Part shown: one piece after another, positions 1-10,875 of the stretch
Numbering within the stretch: position 1 is the stretch's first letter
Layout of the letters: each line of letters opens with the position of its first letter
Assembly (NCBI GenBank): GCA_035772785.1
Contig: JAOCPU010000001.1
Location: 868,001-932,000, forward strand
DNA from: Phlebiopsis flavidoalba
Lineage: Eukaryota > Basidiomycota > Agaricomycetes > Polyporales > Phanerochaetaceae
Direction: 5' to 3'
Length of the DNA: 64,000 nt
Made by a program: the position numbers and the translations under genes
The notes under the pieces: model-generated
The model's input: the letters and a program-made list of their open reading frames with translations, nothing else
Told to the model about the DNA's origin: nothing
Database searches by the model: none

Positions 1-446
1 CAATGGCATGGTCTTCCATCGGGTCGTGTAATGGCCGCGGGATGATATTTGCGAGTGGTCGAATGCCTAACGAGATATTCGACGCGGCCTTTTTGCACAT
101 ACTCGCCGTCTGAATTCTTCATAGATGGAATGGAGAATCTCCTGGCAGTCTCATCAAAAGGCCTGGGCTTGAAGACGGGAAAGCTTTGGATGTTATTATC
201 CCTTGGGCTATCGAAAGCGTCACCTTTACCAGCTTTCTTCTTCTTTGACTTCTTTCCATCGTCATCGTCGTCTTCCGAGTCCGACTCCTTTTGTGCTCCT
301 TTATACGACACACGCTTCCTTTTCCGCTGTGGTTGCTCCCGTTGCACTGCTAACGAAGGCGGCTTAAACGGCTTGTTTATCCGTAAGCTCTCCTGAAGAC
401 GATCGACCACCTTGCCATCCGTTGTTGTTGGAGTGCGCTTGAGCAT
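1..446 (-). CDS. RAD54: RAD54-like DNA repair helicase, N-terminal fragment
   Basis: This is the 5' end of a minus-strand gene that leaves the window at base 1. RAD54 is a SWI2/SNF2 ATPase that works with Rad51 in homologous recombination. The visible part is the unstructured N-terminus only. It has the block NKPFKPPSL, a basic RKRKRVSYKG stretch, an acidic and lysine-rich run (ESDSEDDDDDGKKSKKKK) and RRFSIPSMKN. In another frame it continues as LGIRP, then PRPLHDPMEDHAI. The last block matches the PRPLHDP element before the Rad54 helicase core. The frame changes once, at about 75-90 near a run of five A. A 14-nt intron there would be too short, so I read it as a single-base indel. The ATG at 446 is the first one upstream of the conserved blocks. 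No helicase motif is in the window, so the name rests on N-terminal blocks only. Confidence 0.65.
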   Translation of the reverse strand, partial: MLKRTPTTTDGKVVDRLQESLRINKPFKPPSLAVQREQPQRKRKRVSYKGAQKESDSEDDDDDGKKSKKKKAGKGDAFDSPRDNNIQSFPVFKPRPFDETARRFSIPSMKNSDGEYVQKGRVEYLVRHSTTRKYHPAAITRPDGRPCH

Positions 447-607
447 GGCCCAATCTGAGTGGATTTACAGCGAGCTAGCAATTATTAATGGAGGTCGTTA
501 TTAGCAAAAGGAGACAGATGGTGACGTTAAACGGTGCAAGCCGAGACCGACGCGCTGATCAATGCCAGCACGCATAGCGCCCATGAGCGCGTTGGGTCAC
601 ATGAAAA

Positions 608-615
608 TCACGTGA
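608..615. promoter_or_regulatory. TCACGTGA E-box palindrome
   Basis: A perfect 8-bp palindrome with a CACGTG core lies about 160 bp upstream of the RAD54-like start codon. CACGTG is the site of bHLH factors such as Cbf1 or Pho4 in fungi. That it is functional here is inference. Confidence 0.35.
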
Positions 616-1290
616 TAGGCTGTTCTTTGTGGCGCGTGATTGCCTGGACCCTATACATCAGATAAACTGCAGTAAAACTGCTAAAAGTGTTTCTCCTGGG
701 TGACCGGGTCCAACCTTGTCTGAGCCTGTCGCCCGGCACTCGCCCGGCTAGTAGCGTTCATTTCGCTGTGGAGTCGCCCTTCGGTGTGGCTGACGTTGAA
801 GATAGGTGTCTGTGTAGCTGACAAGTGCTACACAACAAGCTTGCTCCCTGAGATGCGATTTACACACCCATTCACTGCGGACCTAGTACTCACTGTACGT
901 AAAGACGACACTCCTGTTGCAGCTCAGACTTATACACTATCCTCTATAACCTAGGCCAGCGACGCTCATGGGTGCCATTGTTATCGCCTGAACACGTCTA
1001 TCCAGATCTCTGGCAAGTACTAGATATCAGTTAACTGAGCGGGTCCATCCGCCGGGTTCCGCCGTGATTTACGCCCCTCGACTCTGCAAGACTCGACTAT
1101 CTGCTAGCCAGCCGATCACCCACATGTCTCGTCTGACTATCGCCCTGGTTAGCGAACTATCTCAGCTCTCTTCGACTATCTACTCAGCAAACCAAACTTA
1201 CGTCAATCTCGCGATACGATATCTCACAGTGTCTAGATATCTGTCATCGATCTCAAGAGCCACAGATTTATCCGGGTACGAGTCCGTCTT

Positions 1291-1385
1291 CGAACGCAGC
1301 GACACCGACCGAACGCAGCGACAGCGATCGAACGCAGCGACAGCGATCGAACGCAGCGACAGCGATCGCACGCAGCGACACCGAA
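1291..1385. repeat. 19-bp tandem repeat, five units
   Basis: Five head-to-tail copies of a 19-bp unit, consensus CGAACGCAGCGACAGCGAT, start at 1291, 1310, 1329, 1348 and 1367. The first and last copies carry AC in place of AG near the end, and the last also has a changed start. 19 is not a multiple of three, so the repeat is unlikely to be coding. Confidence 0.9.
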
Positions 1386-1902
1386 TTCCATCACTCAGCT
1401 CCGATCAGGCTCTCCGCGGCTGTCAGGATCCCTCCGCTGCGGGACAGTGCGAGGCGAGCCAGGGGCGTCTCCTGTGCTCGTACATGGCCAGTCAAAGGTA
1501 AATCACAGCAAAAGCTCGAGTTAGCAACCAGACACAGAAGGTTTGTGCACAGCCTATAGCCTGCGCGAGGGCTTCTGCCCGGCTTCACACCGCGAGGATT
1601 CTTCCGTCTGGTTTGTTAGCAACCACGGTGGGTCTTAGCCATTGGCAAACTAGAACGAGTCCTCCCATCCGAAAAGGTTCTGAAAATATTACCTTCGGCT
1701 CGCGCCCAGTTGTCAGTCTCAGCTAGCTCAATGATTTTCCGGATTTCGGAAAGTATAAAACTGTCTATCCTGGAGGTACACAAGAACTGTCGAAAGCTTG
1801 GATAGACAGGCGCGACTACAGTGTGCAAGAGCCCCAGATATCCGGCTAGCTTCCTGTATCGAGAAAGCCATGGGACCATATCGGGCGCGTTGGGCAGCAA
1901 GC

Positions 1903-1910
1903 TATATAAA
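1903..1910 (+). promoter_or_regulatory. TATA-box-like element
   Basis: TATATAAA lies 62 bp before the ATG at 1965 of the following plus-strand gene, a plausible distance for a fungal TATA box. Confidence 0.4.
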
Positions 1911-1964
1911 CGACTTGAATATCGAGAATGTCGCCCTCGAGCCCTGTGAGCCCCCAGCCACGCC

Positions 1965-3702
1965 ATGGAGCACATGTCAGGCCTCCGTGTCTCGTACTCT
2001 GATCGATTCGACTACCCCATTGCTCGTGGGGTCGCATTGGACCAATCCACGGCGGGAATGTCACTGGGTGCTCCTGACGTGAGCGTGCATAATTGTATCT
2101 GATGAGTGATGATTCACGTCTCGTCCTAGTTTTTATCAACTTGCCCTCTACCCAGGAGACCTTGAACTATATCATGAACCAAAAACCAGACTTTCCGCCA
2201 TCTATCGTACCTGTGCCTCTGAGTGAGCGTCCCACCTTGGGGAGCCGCCGCTTCATACCGTTTGTCGCCCAGGACGGGGAAACATACTACAGGCTCTCGG
2301 ATTTACTCAAGACGGCTGGCAGGGCGAAACAGACAGAGTGTCTGTTCCGAGACGATGGCGTGTATATTTTGGAGAACAGGGCCAAGCTCAACCTTTCTAT
2401 CAACGTGAGTTCCAGCTTTCGTCAGATTGGCGTTCATAAGAGTCTTTAATTCCTGCCAGATATGCGATATACCGCCATATCAAAACACAGAGGGCTGGAA
2501 ACACGCGAGCAAAACTCGCGCGCAAAGTGCCTGAATTGTTTGAAAAATGGTTCAAAAATGTGAGTTGCCACGTCCTTTAGTTGACACTACCCCGTTGATT
2601 TATACTAATGTCGAACCGCCAGATTGTAAGGAAAATCAGGGACGAGTTCAATCCCACAGGCCTTCTGATGGAAGGCCGAACCTTTGAAGACTTGCTCCTA
2701 CTGGGTCTTGCGCCATTGTCGGGCGGCGATTGTAAATACACAATCGTCTGGTGGGGACTGCCCCGGGCCTCACTCACTCCGCCAAGCTACGGATTCCCGA
2801 TTACGGTGCCCAGTGGTACTGTCACCAACCTCGCTTTCGGTCGTTTACAAGCGCAGATTCAGCAACCGAGTGACTACTCCGCGGAGAGGCACTCCACTGC
2901 GTCCACTGATGGTTTCTCACAGAGGAACGAAAGCGGGGACTATCAGGTGAGCCTTGGCATCCACGCAGCGTATACAATATTTATATATCATCACATAACC
3001 ATAGAATGACCTCGTCGACACACCAGTCGATAGGCTCCGCCCCATGGGGCGGGACGAACGGGTCTATAACACGCGCACCGTTAGCCGTACTGCACATCGC
3101 CGTCAATGGTAACGGTAAGAAGCTCTCGCCCCTACACATGTTTTTGACTGACTAGTAATCTCTCATATTTTAGAACGGCGTAGGTTATTGGAACAGCCAC
3201 AACGATACCCGAGACGGTCGCTCCTACACATACCCACCGGCGGGTGGGCTGGACTAATACCCAAGTAGTCCACGATCAACCAAACACTACCCCGGGCCAT
3301 ACGTGGCAGAGCCTGATGGTATAACATTTGAGGTATGTGTCGATATGTACCATAATGGAACGGAGTGTTGATGATGTCAACCCATAGAACGGCTCTCAGC
3401 AAAACTGGTTGGGTGGTCTTGATATGGATATCGATCAAGACGTAACAGGCGTGCGAATTAACGAGGGGGAACAGCCTTGGTAGAAGCGATACTTGGGGGC
3501 GACTCAGAGACTTACAATATTGAATATTGATATCCCCCGTCTCTTCCTCACTACCGTAACGATGTGTCATATGATAAACGTCCTTGAAATGACCAGACTC
3601 ACCGACTTACAACGTTCGCAAAATGTCCGTCTTATCGATTACACGAGAGTGCCAGCTATACCCTGGATCTACCAAGACATCGAGGTATTAAGATCAAAGT
3701 AA
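1965..3702 (+). CDS. unrecognised multi-exon protein
   Basis: I do not recognise this protein. It behaves like a real gene because protein-like frames are joined by canonical introns. Exon 1 (ATG at 1965 or 1974) ends at a GTGAGC donor near 2080, with the acceptor at 2129. A second intron starts after 2405 (GTGAGT). A third (GTGAGT, ending CAG near 2623) joins FEKWFKN to IVRKIRDEFNPTG. A fourth starts at about 2947 (GTGAGC). Blocks include FIPFVAQDGETYYRL, LLLLGLAPLSGGD and IVWWGLPRASLTPPSYG. There is no signal peptide or membrane segment. Single-base indels are needed near 2130 and 2512. The 3' part (3005-3702) is less certain because its frames are short, so the stop is approximate. A TATA-like element precedes it. 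Confidence 0.5.
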
Positions 3703-3771
3703 CTACGAGACGTGGGGGAGCGCTGTACAGCACAAGTACACTAATGGAAACGGTGACCAAGATCCTGCACA

Positions 3772-6402
3772 TCACCTCCTCCTCTGGTCACGTACGCTGA
3801 GTACCAGAACATCCTCGTGCTCTAGGTTGTAGCTCGCAATCGTATTAGCGTTCGTCAACATCTTGCCAGCGTACGACAACCGAATCCTCGATGCGGATAC
3901 GGTGCTGCCCGTTTGCTGAAGGATGCGGTCACGCAACGTGGAGATCAGCAGGTTGAGGGGAAGGTCGGGGAGAACAACCTGGCTGCCGTCAAGCTTCCAC
4001 TCTGGCCTCGTGGGGTCGGTTGGCATCTGGATGACCAGATCGATAGGTGCTACAAGCGACGTTAATTACAGTGACAGATGGGCACGGAAATACCACTCAC
4101 AGGATGCAAATTGATCCAGTCGGCCTCGGGATAATACCCTCCATTCGGCATCTTGGCAATCTTCTGCCTCTTCGCAGGGGGCGCGTCTTCCCCCAGAGCT
4201 GTCCATTCTGGTCTGCGCCGCGCACCATACCGGCCTGTGGCGGCATGCCCATCGGCGGACGGTTAGGAGGCATCATGGGTCCACCCATCGGCGGCTGGTA
4301 ACCGAACGGCTGAGCGGCGTCCAAACCCTGATAGTGTAGAGGCGGCAACATGACAGGGGGTGGGTATGCCGAGGCGGGTTGGGGACCGGAGGATATGGTG
4401 AAGGCTCCGCCACCCTGCATTGGCGGGGCTGGTAGAGATGAGCCGGAGGGAACGAGAGGTGCAGGAGCCGGAGCTGTCCCAATACCGGGGCCGATTGCAT
4501 TTGCGTCTTGTCTGGAAGATTCGACGTTAGCTATATGCACTAGGTAGAAAATCGAAAGATGTGGCTCACGGTCCGAAGCCCTTGGCTTTGTGAATGGCGG
4601 CGATCTGCTCGTCGATGTTGGAATTGATCGAGAACTTGTCGAGTGTATTCGCTTTCGATGCAGTGTGACCGTCCCAAACGACTTTTTCTCTCTCCCTCCT
4701 CTTCAACCGCTCTTCTTCTTCCTCCCTCTTTCGGCGTTCTTCGTCCTCTTCGGCACCGAAGATATCCACACGCGTACGCGCAAGATTTTTTTTTGAGCGA
4801 CGACACAACATTGGCACCACGCTGCAACTCCGAGGCCTGGGCTCTGCGAGACTCGAGCTGATCGCGTTGCGACTTCCAGCGCGGGTCGAGCAACTCGATA
4901 CGCATGTGCTCCTGCAACTCGTCGACGGGGATTTGCTGTCCACAAATCGTACATGTCGTCATCTTCTCGTTGCCTCGCTTGTTCACTATGGTCGCGAGGT
5001 AAGTATATGAAATGATGCGAGAAGACCAGGCTGGCAACACCTACACTTTGGTACATAGTCCGTTCCTGATCTTCATCGGGCCTCCAGCTTCCAGGGAGCT
5101 GGCTTGAATCATCGCGCGTGCACGCTCGAGCTCCCGTTGACGCTCCTCGTCTTCGCGCTTCTTGCGGTCCTGCGCATCCTTGTCCTCGTCGTTCGCTCTC
5201 CTCCATCGCCGCCTCGTCGTCTCCGGCGACGCCAGCAAGTACCCACGGCAGCAGCGGCCTCGGCTTCTGCCGCAGCTTGGCGTATGCGCTGAGCTTCGAT
5301 CTCCTCGGCGGTGGTTTCCATGATCATGGCAGCCATCCCTCTTCTGCGCTAGTGTCATGTTCTCCACTTCCTGGACACTCATAGGCGGTGGAAGCTCAGA
5401 TGCAGCGTCAGCGGCGGTGAACTCTCGATTGTTTGCACGACCGCGTAGTCGTGCCAGTCAATTTCAGCGAAGGCAACTGCAGACGGATCAGCTCATTTCG
5501 GGTGTACGAGGGGCTGGGAACGCACTTCGTTCTGCCTCCTTGTCATCCTCCCGCTTCTTCTCCTTCTCCCTCTTGACTTGTTCCCACCGCGCGCGTTTCC
5601 TCGCAACCTCAAGATCCTTCCACCTGGCACCTTCCTTCGTTCGCTCCTTTAGCTGCTCGACAGTGTGTCCTTCGATGGGTGTAGTACTTTCGAATACTGG
5701 TCGACGAGACGGTTGAACGTAGCCGAAGAGGGAGTGAGTAGGACGGAGGAAGTCAAATTGGTAGTTTCGACCCTCTCTTGCAGAAAGCGTAGCGAGAAAG
5801 TTGCGCCCCCGACGCGCAGTGAACAAAGCGGTGAGCTTCATGATGTCACTAGAAAAGTTTAGCCAATACGACACAAAGCGGTAAAACGTGTCCACGTACA
5901 GGTCCAAAGGGTTGATGTTGGCGACATCGAGTATGAATTCGGGGACAGGTGGCTCCAGTCCCAGGTCAACCTCCTTCTCAGGGACTACTTCGCCCTTGGG
6001 CGCGTCCTCCTTCTCTGTGGTCATCTCCTCATCCACCTCCCCACGTGCGACCTTCTCCATACGATGCCTGTAGTAAGCATGGTAAGGGTCCGCGGGGTTG
6101 AGGAACGAGAACTTTGGGTCCTGACGCTGATTCTCGCGAATCTTGTCCTCAAACTGAGGAGGGTTGGCGGAGCGCGCGACGAAAGCGGCCGTGCGGTCAA
6201 TGACGGCTACGAGAATCAAACAGACATGACTGAGAATTGTCTAATAGGTCACGACTGAGAGCACGTACATTTGATTTCCGGGGGAGGGAGAATGAGCCCC
6301 ACTCGCGAACTTAGGCTCCCTGTGCCCCTCGTACCCGTTTCCATGCAGCTCGCCATTGCCGTTCATGTGGGCGACGGGCTGAGCGACGTCGGCCGCGCTC
6401 AT
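3772..6402 (-). CDS. SF3A1: splicing factor 3A subunit 1 (SF3A1/Prp21)
   Basis: A nuclear pre-mRNA splicing factor of the SF3a complex, which joins U2 snRNP at the branch site. From the N-terminus: a SURP module (FVARSANPPQFEDKIREN, then FLNPADPYHAYYRHRME), a second SURP-like region (DIMKLTALFTARRGRNFL, LSAREGRNYQFDFLRP), a charged segment, the CTICGQQIPVDELQEHMRIE block with DPRWKSQRDQLESRR, a proline, glycine and methionine-rich linker, and a C-terminal ubiquitin-like domain (DGSQVVLPDLPLNLLI, RIRLSYAGKMLTNANTIASY). That order is the family order and the ends look complete. The gene has several introns. The charged middle (about 4770-5500) shows several frame changes in repetitive codons that read as sequence errors. 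It shares a 146-bp intergenic region with the divergent mL60 gene. Confidence 0.92.
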
Positions 6403-6548
6403 TTTGGTGGAGGATGGAGGTGTTGAGAGAGCGTCGGGCGTTCCAGACTGCATCGCGGCGTCACGGTGCTTACGTAACGAAGCGTCTGGCTTCCTGTTTG
6501 GGATTCCGAGTTTCTCGCCTTCTCCAGCGACCACGAAGGCGGGAGAGG
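6403..6548. promoter_or_regulatory. putative bidirectional promoter, SF3A1 / mL60
   Basis: Only 146 bp separate the two divergent start codons, so both promoters must lie here or in the 5' ends of the genes. No clear TATA box is visible. Confidence 0.45.
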
Positions 6549-7026
6549 ATGTTTGGTGCATTCAGACCGAGTTCCGTGAGCATGGGTGGTCTCCTATGGT
6601 ATGCGCTGCTCCCTGGTTTTCTCGCTTACATCTAACCGTCCCTTGCTATACAGGAAAACACCATGGAGGTTGTCAACCACCCGCAAGGCTAATGTCCGCA
6701 AGAGATTGAGGGCCGTAGACTCTGTCATTGAAGCAGTCCGAGCAAGCGGAGTTGAATGCTCATCCTTGGTGCGTTCACACAGGCTATGCGGTACCGCTTT
6801 AATGCTTAACTTTGTATTAGACCCAGGCTCTGGAGCTTCCCAAGGAGAACGAGATGCCACCAAAAGACAAATACACGGTGTACTCACCACACCACCGAGG
6901 GTACCGCAAGGGTATTCACAAGGTCCGAAGTGGACACGGGTATGTTCTCATTCCTCCGGTCACGTCGCGTTCCCTGACAGATTGTTGGCACAGCTCACAC
7001 TCAGGACCAACCCGAAGGGCTTCTGA
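6549..7026 (+). CDS. MRPL31: mitochondrial large-ribosomal-subunit protein mL60 (MRPL31)
   Basis: A small fungal-specific component of the mitochondrial 54S ribosomal subunit. Four exons: 6549-6598, 6654-6768, 6821-6939 and 6994-7026, all joined by GT-AG introns. The spliced protein begins MFGAFRPSS, continues GGLLWKTPWRLSTTRKANV, then AVDSVIEAVRASGVECSSL, then PPKDKYTVYSPHHRGYRKGI, and ends NPKGF. The order and roughly 105-residue length match the family. Exon 3 needs one base restored near 6923 (a C in the HKV-PKW junction) to stay in frame. It is head to head with SF3A1. Confidence 0.9.
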
Positions 7027-7131
7027 GCTCACTACTTTCTCAGCTGCTTTACAATACAATATTAAGAGCGTAATATATGCGGGACCCGAGACTTCTTCAA
7101 AAGCACCGAACGCGCACGCCCGACACGCCCA

Positions 7132-8262
7132 TTACAACAACACAAGTTGAATCTTGCCCTGCTTGATTCCCTGCAACACCTTCGGCGCGCCAATAACTGT
7201 CCGAAACACCTCGTCTCGCGTTTCCGGGATGTCGAGGACATTGCGCTTCTTGGCGTCCTGGTGCGACACATCAAGAATTACGTGAGTCAGCGCAGAGGTC
7301 TGGAGGGCCCCTACAACAGACGCAGTTAGCAGCTAGGCCTGACCTTGCTTTATCTATGAATGGCTTACCAGATTCAAGCAGCTTCCCGAGTCGACCAGGG
7401 GTCCCCGCGGCTGCGCTGAGTTTGGTTCTCCTGAGGAAGGCGACGTGCTCCTCGAGCTTGATGTGCTTTGCGAAGAGTTTTGCAACGTCCCCTCCCTTTT
7501 CGCCGCGCATCTTCTTGTCCTTCAGAATACGGGTGACGTCCGCCACGCGGAGGGCGGCGCCAGCAATGAAAATGAGTGTTGGTGCGCCGTTTGACTTAGG
7601 TCGCTGGGCCAAACGGATACGAAGCGTTGGAAGCACTTTACGCAGAGTGGAATGAGGCACATGTGCGAACAGTCACAGAACAGGACGCACTTTTGGTTAT
7701 AAAATCCGACAATTGGTCCAGATTCCTCGATCCCGACCATAGCGTCGTATCCGCTATCGAGCTCTCTGTCTGCTTATCAATGAGACATTCTCTCGAGTGC
7801 ATAGAGCGTCTGCACTCACCGGGTATCTGAATGTCTGCGAGCTCGATGGCCGACATGGTGCTGAACGTTTTTTGCCTGCATGGAGGAAATGTAGTCTACG
7901 AGCATGGCCGGCGACTGGGCAGGCGACCGAGGGCGGCGGTACATCGTTGGTGTCTTCTGTTAATTTGCGTTTCTTGAGGTAAGAGAGTGAGTGTTTTGCA
8001 GGGAGGCAACCACGAGAAACGGCGCACCTTGGCCTTGCGTTCCTTCTCCTTGGCCCTGCGTTTTCCTCTTCTTGTCGGCATCGGCTTGATTTGTGGAGGC
8101 CTGAGTGGCTTCGCCTTCGTCCTGCACTCAATAGGGCAGCAACGTCTTCTCCATCAGCGGAGTGGGCCGCATCCTCGTGTCTTCTGCGTCCGAGAGAGCC
8201 ACGAGGTCGTCTGGCACAAAGTCGTCGTCGAGGTCGTCGCCGCCCAGGCCGTGTCTGTTCAT
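7132..8262 (-). CDS. CMS1: CMS1-like 90S pre-ribosome protein
   Basis: CMS1 is a helicase-related nucleolar protein of the small-subunit processome that lacks a full DEAD-box helicase. The visible core is APTLIFIAGAALRVADVTRI, then GEKGGDVAKLFAKHIKLEEH, then AAAGTPGRLGKLLESG, corresponding to the conserved CMS1 core (AAL-ADV-R and GTPGR-KL blocks). The N-terminus is acidic (GGDDLDDDFVPDDLVALSDA) followed by a basic stretch (RRAKEKERKAK), as expected. The C-terminus ends GIKQGKIQLVLL at 7132. At least one indel near 8060 (a TTTT run) breaks the basic stretch, and another lies between the acidic and basic parts. The start at 8262 is the first ATG before the acidic tract, 225 bp from the divergent ERI1-like start. 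Confidence 0.75.
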
Positions 8263-8487
8263 GTCGTGGAAGTGAGAGGGGGGAGGTCGTGGAAGGGAGG
8301 AGGAAACAAGAAATGTGTCCCGCCTCCGCGCTCAATTCATCCGGTCTGATTTGTTCGCAGTTTGATGTACGGCGCAACCACTGCAGGTCTCAGCCGGGCG
8401 CGGGTGCGTGAGTGCTGCTCTTTTTTATTGTTAATGTTCTCTCGGTGGCCTGTGGCGTGCACACCGCGCTCTCACTCTCACTCTCGC

Positions 8488-10197
8488 ATGAACATGTCTC
8501 GGTCGTCGCTGCCTCCCGCCGCGGCTGTGCTCGTCGGGCGACACCCGTTCGAGTAGCAGCTCCTATGTGCGTGGCTATGTGTCCGGCTTCTTGATCAAAT
8601 TTCCAGGCTACGAACCTGCCTAGTTTTGCGTTCTGTCCAGCTCACGTGTCTTGGCAGAGAGGGAAAAGACTCCTTGATGATTTGGCCTTGAGGCGAATAG
8701 AGCTGTCATGTTTTGCGCTACTCGATCGACGTATGCTATCTGCCCCTCTGCACGTTTCGACCGTTCGCGCCGGGGCCTCTGTCTTGCTCTTCGCCATCCC
8801 GGCCATGCTCTCGCCTGACATTCCTCCTACCCCTCCTCCAACTCCTCCTCGGCTCATCTCAGCTGAGCCCCTACTCTTTTGCTTGTTTTCATGACGTGTC
8901 GTGTCGCGCAGATACTACCCAAAGCCTGCTTTGGCCCTAGCCGACGAAGCGCCAGGAGACATCCCCAAGACGCCTGCCGAAACTACCCCTGCAAGTAGCC
9001 CTCCTATCGTCGCCACGTCGCCCTTGTCGCAAGAGAAGAGTGACCAGCCAGCTATTATCGCAATGCCGAGTGCACCACCCGAGGAGATTGATCCCGCGGC
9101 GGCCAAGCAGTCGTTTGATGCCTTTCTTGTGCTCGATGTTTGAGGCAACATGCATGCCCGGCACGGATTTCAACTACGCCAATGAGATCATTGCAAGTCG
9201 CCTCTAACCGCCTGACTCAGCATCATCTAACTCGGTTATCTGCACTCTAGGAATGGCCGGTCTGCCTCATGAAGTGGAAGTATAGGGGATGCCAACGGAA
9301 GAGCGAGCAGATTGGAGGTTGTGGACGAGTTCAGGAGCTTTGTGCGACCTATATGGAGACCACGACTGTCATCATTCTGCACTGAACTCACAGGCGTAAC
9401 ACAAGTTCGTTCCCATGCTACATGTTATAGCCGTTTCCCTGTTAACCTGCGTCTATCCATAGGAGGAGGTGGACGCGGCTCCATCGTTTGCTAACCCTCG
9501 TTCACACGTCGTTTCGCGAGTTCCTGGCCAAGAACGGTATAATCGATGCTTACACGGGCCAACCGCTTGTCCGGTTCTGCTGGTGCTCGGACGGCCCATG
9601 GGACATACGAGATTTTGTCGTCAAACAATGTTTCATCTCAAGGGTTTGTCGTGTGACTATCAGCAAAAGCGTGGGAAACTGATTATATTATGTCTGAGCA
9701 GATGCCCATACCGCAATGGCTTGGCGGGGGATGTCATGGACGTGCGTCGAGTAGTTCGCGCAATGGCAACAGAGGAGAGCGAGCAGCATCACAGACCAGA
9801 GCATCGGTGAGGCTCCTTACTAACCACTCATGCACATGCGCTGGATGCTGACCACTCGCCACAGGGAGCACCATACGGTACATTCCTCCCAATGGTACGG
9901 CAGCTCCACATTCTTGTAGGGCTCGGTGCTTTCGAGGGTCGTCAGCACTGTGGGAGAGACGAATGCGTATCGTTCATATCTGTCGGCAGCCTGTGCCGTC
10001 CGCTCTTTGTCCCCAACTGACATGCTCGCTCCCAGGACACCCGCAACGTTGCGCGGATAATCGTCGAGTTGGCCCGGCGCGGCATGCCGCTGCGTCCCAA
10101 CACGTCCATTAACCCCCACCGGCGGGTGGCCCTGGAGGGCAGAAACGGGGAAGATCCTAGAGCAATATGTTCAAAACCCGCCTCGACATCGCTTTGA
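8488..10197 (+). CDS. ERI1-like 3'-5' exonuclease (DEDDh family)
   Basis: An RNase-T-like 3'-5' exoribonuclease of the ERI1/ERI3 group, probably acting on small or structured RNA ends. Exon 1 (8488-8552) ends HPFE and joins across a long 359-nt intron to YYPKPALALADE at 8912. Catalytic elements are visible: Exo I in FLVLDVEATCMPG (D and E), Exo II in FCWCSDGPWDIRDFVVKQC (D), and Exo III in GRQHCGRDEC (H and D). This is a complete DEDDh set. Introns include a GC-AG intron at 9193-9250 and one at 9969-10035 that joins DEC to DTRNVARIIVELARRGM. One extra T near 9140 interrupts the catalytic DVEA motif, and there is another shift near 9310; both look like sequence errors. It is head to head with CMS1. 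Confidence 0.87.
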
Positions 10198-10342
10198 TTT
10201 TTGATTTTTGTGTCTCCATTTTATTCCCTGCGCTCCGCCTGTGCCACCATTTGTATTATTATATTTTTGCACGCACTTTCTGTTTCGCTAGCCTAAGCTT
10301 ATCGCGTCCCTTAACCTAACTTCTGGAATCCCATCTCATATA

Positions 10343-10737
10343 TTATTGCTCCTCGTACTCCTCGTTTTGTGTGACTTCGTGCAAGTCGTCTCCTCACCAC
10401 AGCCGGCGAGATGGGAAATCCATGCCCCAAACGGCCTTCACGAGCGTCGAAAACGTGTACTTCGTAGCGGGACGGAGAGAACACCATGCCATAACCAGCG
10501 TCGACCGGGTGCGGCTGTCGAGAAGGGACATTGACCCCCGGGCCTGCAGCCTCCCACAGGCTCCCACAACGCCCCGGTGCGGTAGCTGTCCATCAGCCGT
10601 CGGGCCCCCTCGACTGCTCCCATTAGCAGCCGGAAACGCGCTGCGATCAGGGCGTCGTACGCGTGTCCTGCCAGGCGGAAATGGGCCCCCGCGCCCCACG
10701 GTCGTGCGCAGGCTTGGCGTGTGCCAGAATGAGGCAT
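10343..10737 (-). CDS. possible small hypothetical protein
   Basis: This is a weak candidate in the 680 bp between the convergent ERI1-like and TmpA-like stop codons. The minus strand opens with MPHSGTRQACARPWGAG and continues FRLAGHAYDALIAARFRLL, MGAVEGARRLMDSY. After one or more frame changes it ends DDLHEVTQNEEYEEQ at 10343. Amino-acid use looks protein-like, but I recognise no family and no clean intron borders. The plus strand also has an open frame here. Confidence 0.28.
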
Positions 10738-10875
10738 AAATACATGCGATTGCGACGGTTCTAGTTCTATAGATTGTACAGGCGTGTGTGAAGCAGTGTA
10801 CCTCAAAGGGATGCGCATTATCGAGGAGTCGTGTACAGTATTACATTCGGTCCTAGCCCGGCCTGAGACCGACAC

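Larger units (their letters stand above)
447..1964. other. intergenic region with no recognisable gene
   Basis: About 1.5 kb separates the RAD54-like start from the next gene. Open frames here are short and show no familiar motif. The stretch holds a TCACGTGA palindrome, a 19-bp tandem repeat and, at its right end, a TATA-like element, each listed separately. Confidence 0.6.

Noticed and set aside
75..90. A GTATGT...AAG mini-intron in the RAD54-like gene
   Set aside because: It would be 14 nt, too short for splicing, and does not restore the expected frame. A one-base indel is simpler.
10346..10534. A plus-strand frame with a hydrophobic, signal-peptide-like start
   Set aside because: It has no ATG at the hydrophobic start and ends quickly; the minus-strand reading is slightly more protein-like, though also weak.
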